Of a stretch of 64,000 bases of DNA, positions 45,301 to 48,300 are shown one piece after another (the stretch's first letter is position 1; the number at the start of each line of letters is the position of its first letter). This DNA is from Ctena decussata (Eukaryota > Mollusca > Bivalvia > Lucinida > Lucinidae): positions 110,401,842 through 110,465,841 of the forward strand of contig OZ022500.1 in NCBI GenBank assembly GCA_963989385.1. Direction: 5' to 3'. The position numbers and the translations under genes are program-made. The notes beneath the pieces are model-generated. The model saw only the letters and a program-made list of their open reading frames with translations, did no database searches and had not been told where the DNA came from.

Positions 45301-48300
45301 AATGACAACATGCATCAGAAAATAAAAATTATGGCTAAAATCTGAAATCCCGGTGCACTAAAAGTCGGTTTTATTACCCCACATCTTACAGAAAAGTAAT
45401 CGAGTAATTTTGTAACCAAATTTTTGTAATGCTGAATGATACTGATTTCAATGCTATTGATGACCAGAAATGAATTCTGAAGTAGTCCTATGCCATTGAC
45501 TTCCAAACTGATGGACCAACAAGGTAATGTTTGCGTATATCTACGCACTGTCATGATCGACGTTTTGTGACGTCACTTTACGTGACAGATTTATGCCAGT
45601 GGTTGTGACAATTTAGAATGCATCTAGCACCCATAAAATCTCAGCCTTGTGTCTGCTCAGTGATGCTATGTTGAGCTGTGATGGTTAAAATTGGAAGAAC
45701 ACACGAGATACTGATTTTGTGACTTTCGAAATTTGGGTACTGGCGCTTGCGACATTGTCATTGTCGCCGCTGTTCATTTAACGGATTTCTGTTCAACGCA
45801 CACCATTGCTGAATAATCAATGTTGTTGAAACAAAGCAGTTGAATGAAATGTCTGTGTGCATTTGGAATTCAGGGACACAGTTGTAAAGCGGACGTTTCT
45901 TGTTTGTGTCAGTATACATACTGTACACAAAAACACAGCATTTTTTGCCCCCCAAAAAATGTGAGAAACTTTTGCAATTTGAAAAAGCACCTTACATTTT
46001 GTCGGCAAAAAATAGTCAGATTCTTGATACTGTGTGTACTAGAAGGCTTAAAGAATCCTTGACTAGTGAATTCATTAAGCTAACAATGCTTTGAACAATC
46101 AGGCCTTGATATACACTGTAATTTTGTTGGCAGAAGGCTGCCCAATGCCCTGGGTGGTAATTTCTGTATACAGAATTCTCGCGAGAGCGTGTCAGATCAA
46201 GTCTTCATGTTGCGTGTACTGAACTGCATAGTACAGACATACTGCTAACACTGCTCAAATAGCCCCCATTGCTAAGGTTACCAAAACATCAGTAGATCAT
46301 GAATTCTTCTACAATAAACCATAAATATTGGGACATCTAAAACAAGAGGGCCATGAGGCCCTGAATCGCTCACCTGAACAATTGGCAAGGTGGCTTATAC
46401 TTATCATGTCCCAAATTGTCAAAATATGAGTTTTGGGTCAAAAGTCAAAGAATGACCATGACCACTTGTACCCATAAATCTTCATGTACTCATTAGACAA
46501 CCATATATACCATTTTTAGGCCAAAATCTCCAAAACTTTCCATAATTTCTTATGTTCTAGCATTTTCCCATATTTGACCATGCTGCAAAAAAGGTCAAGG
46601 TAAACCCAAGGTCACCATTTGAACAGTCTTGGTGGTACTCTAGTACTCCATGCTATTTACCAAGTTTCAGGGCCATAGGTGTATTGGTTCTGGGGAAGAA
46701 AAATATTAAAGATTTATCCCGTAAGTGGTAATGGCGGCCAAGTTGGTCATGTGACCTGGACCGTTTGAACAAATTTTCATTCAATCAACCCCTGGAGGCT
46801 CTATATGAAATGTGTTCACAATTGGCCCTTTGGCTTTTGAGGAAATGGTTGAAAATGTCAAAATATGTGCAATCTGGATCAAAGGTAAAAAAATGACCTT
46901 GACCTCTTGTACTCATAATTCTTCATGAACTCATTAAGACAACTGTATATACCAATTTTTTAGGTCAAAATCTTCATAACTTTCCATGAAATCTTATGTT
47001 CTACCATTTTCCCATATTTGACCTTGCTGCAAAAGGTCAAGGTCAACACAAGGTCATAATTTGAACAATCTTGATAGTACTCAAGTACCCAATGCTACAT
47101 ACAAAGTCTCAAGGCCATCGGTCAATTGGTTCTGGAGAAGAAGATTTTTAAAGGTTTTTACCATATATGGGCGTGGCGGCCATGTTGGTCATGTGTCCAG
47201 GACCGTTAGATAATATTTTCATTCCCTCAACCCCTCGAGGCTCTATATTAAATTTGGTTTCAATTGGCCCAGTTGTTTTAGAGCAGATTGTTTGAAATTG
47301 TCAAAATTTGAGATTTCTGGGTCAAAGAATGACCTTGACCTCTTGTACTCAAAAACCCTCATGTACTCATTAAGATGATTCTATGTACCAATTTTTAGGC
47401 CAAAATCTTCAAAACTTACCATGAAATCTCATGTTCTAGCATTTTCCCATATTGATAGTACTTGAGTACCCAATGCTACATACCGAGTTTCAAGGCCATC
47501 GGTCTACTGGTTCTGGAGAAGAAGATTTTTAAAGGTTTTTACCATATATGGGCGTGGTGGCCATGTTGGTCATGTGACCTCAACCGTATGCACAAATTTT
47601 CATTCCCTCAACCCCTGGAGGATCTATATGAAATTTGGTTACAATTGGCCTAGTGGTTTTTGAGGAGATTGTTTGATATTGTCAAAATATGAGAGTTCTG
47701 GGTCAAAGGTCAAAGAATGACCTTGACCTCTTGTACTCATAAATCTTCATGTACTCATTAAGATGACTGTATGTACCAATTTTTAGACCAAAATCTTCAA
47801 CAGTTTCCAAGATATCTTATGTTGCAGCATTTTGCCATATAAAAGCATGAGTAAGCAAATTTGACCTTACCATAAAAAAGGTCAAGGTCAACCCAAGGTC
47901 ATAATTTGAACAATCTTGGTAGTACTCGTGTACCCAATGCTACATACCAAGTTTCAAGACCATCGACCTATTGGTTCTGGAGAAGAAGATTTTTTCAGGT
48001 TTTTACCATATATGGGCATGGCGGCCATGTTGGTCATGTGACCAGGACCGTTTGAACAACTTTTCGTTCCTAAGGTCCCAGGAGGCTCTATATGAAATTT
48101 GGTTACAATCGGCCCAGCGGTTTCAGAGGTGAAGTCATTTGAAATTGTGGACGGACGGACGACGGACGGGCGACGGACGACAGACGCCGGAGCCTTACCA
48201 TCCTATAAGCTCCCCCGGAGCCTCTGGCTCAGGTGAGCTAAAAAGCTGTGCAGAGTCTGACGAAATAGCCTTTGTTTCTTCATGTTAATGTCTTAATAGT

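Noticed and set aside
45023..45554. Two 79-residue frames, plus and minus, in intron 1
   Set aside because: AT-rich, no recognisable domain, no splice or promoter context.
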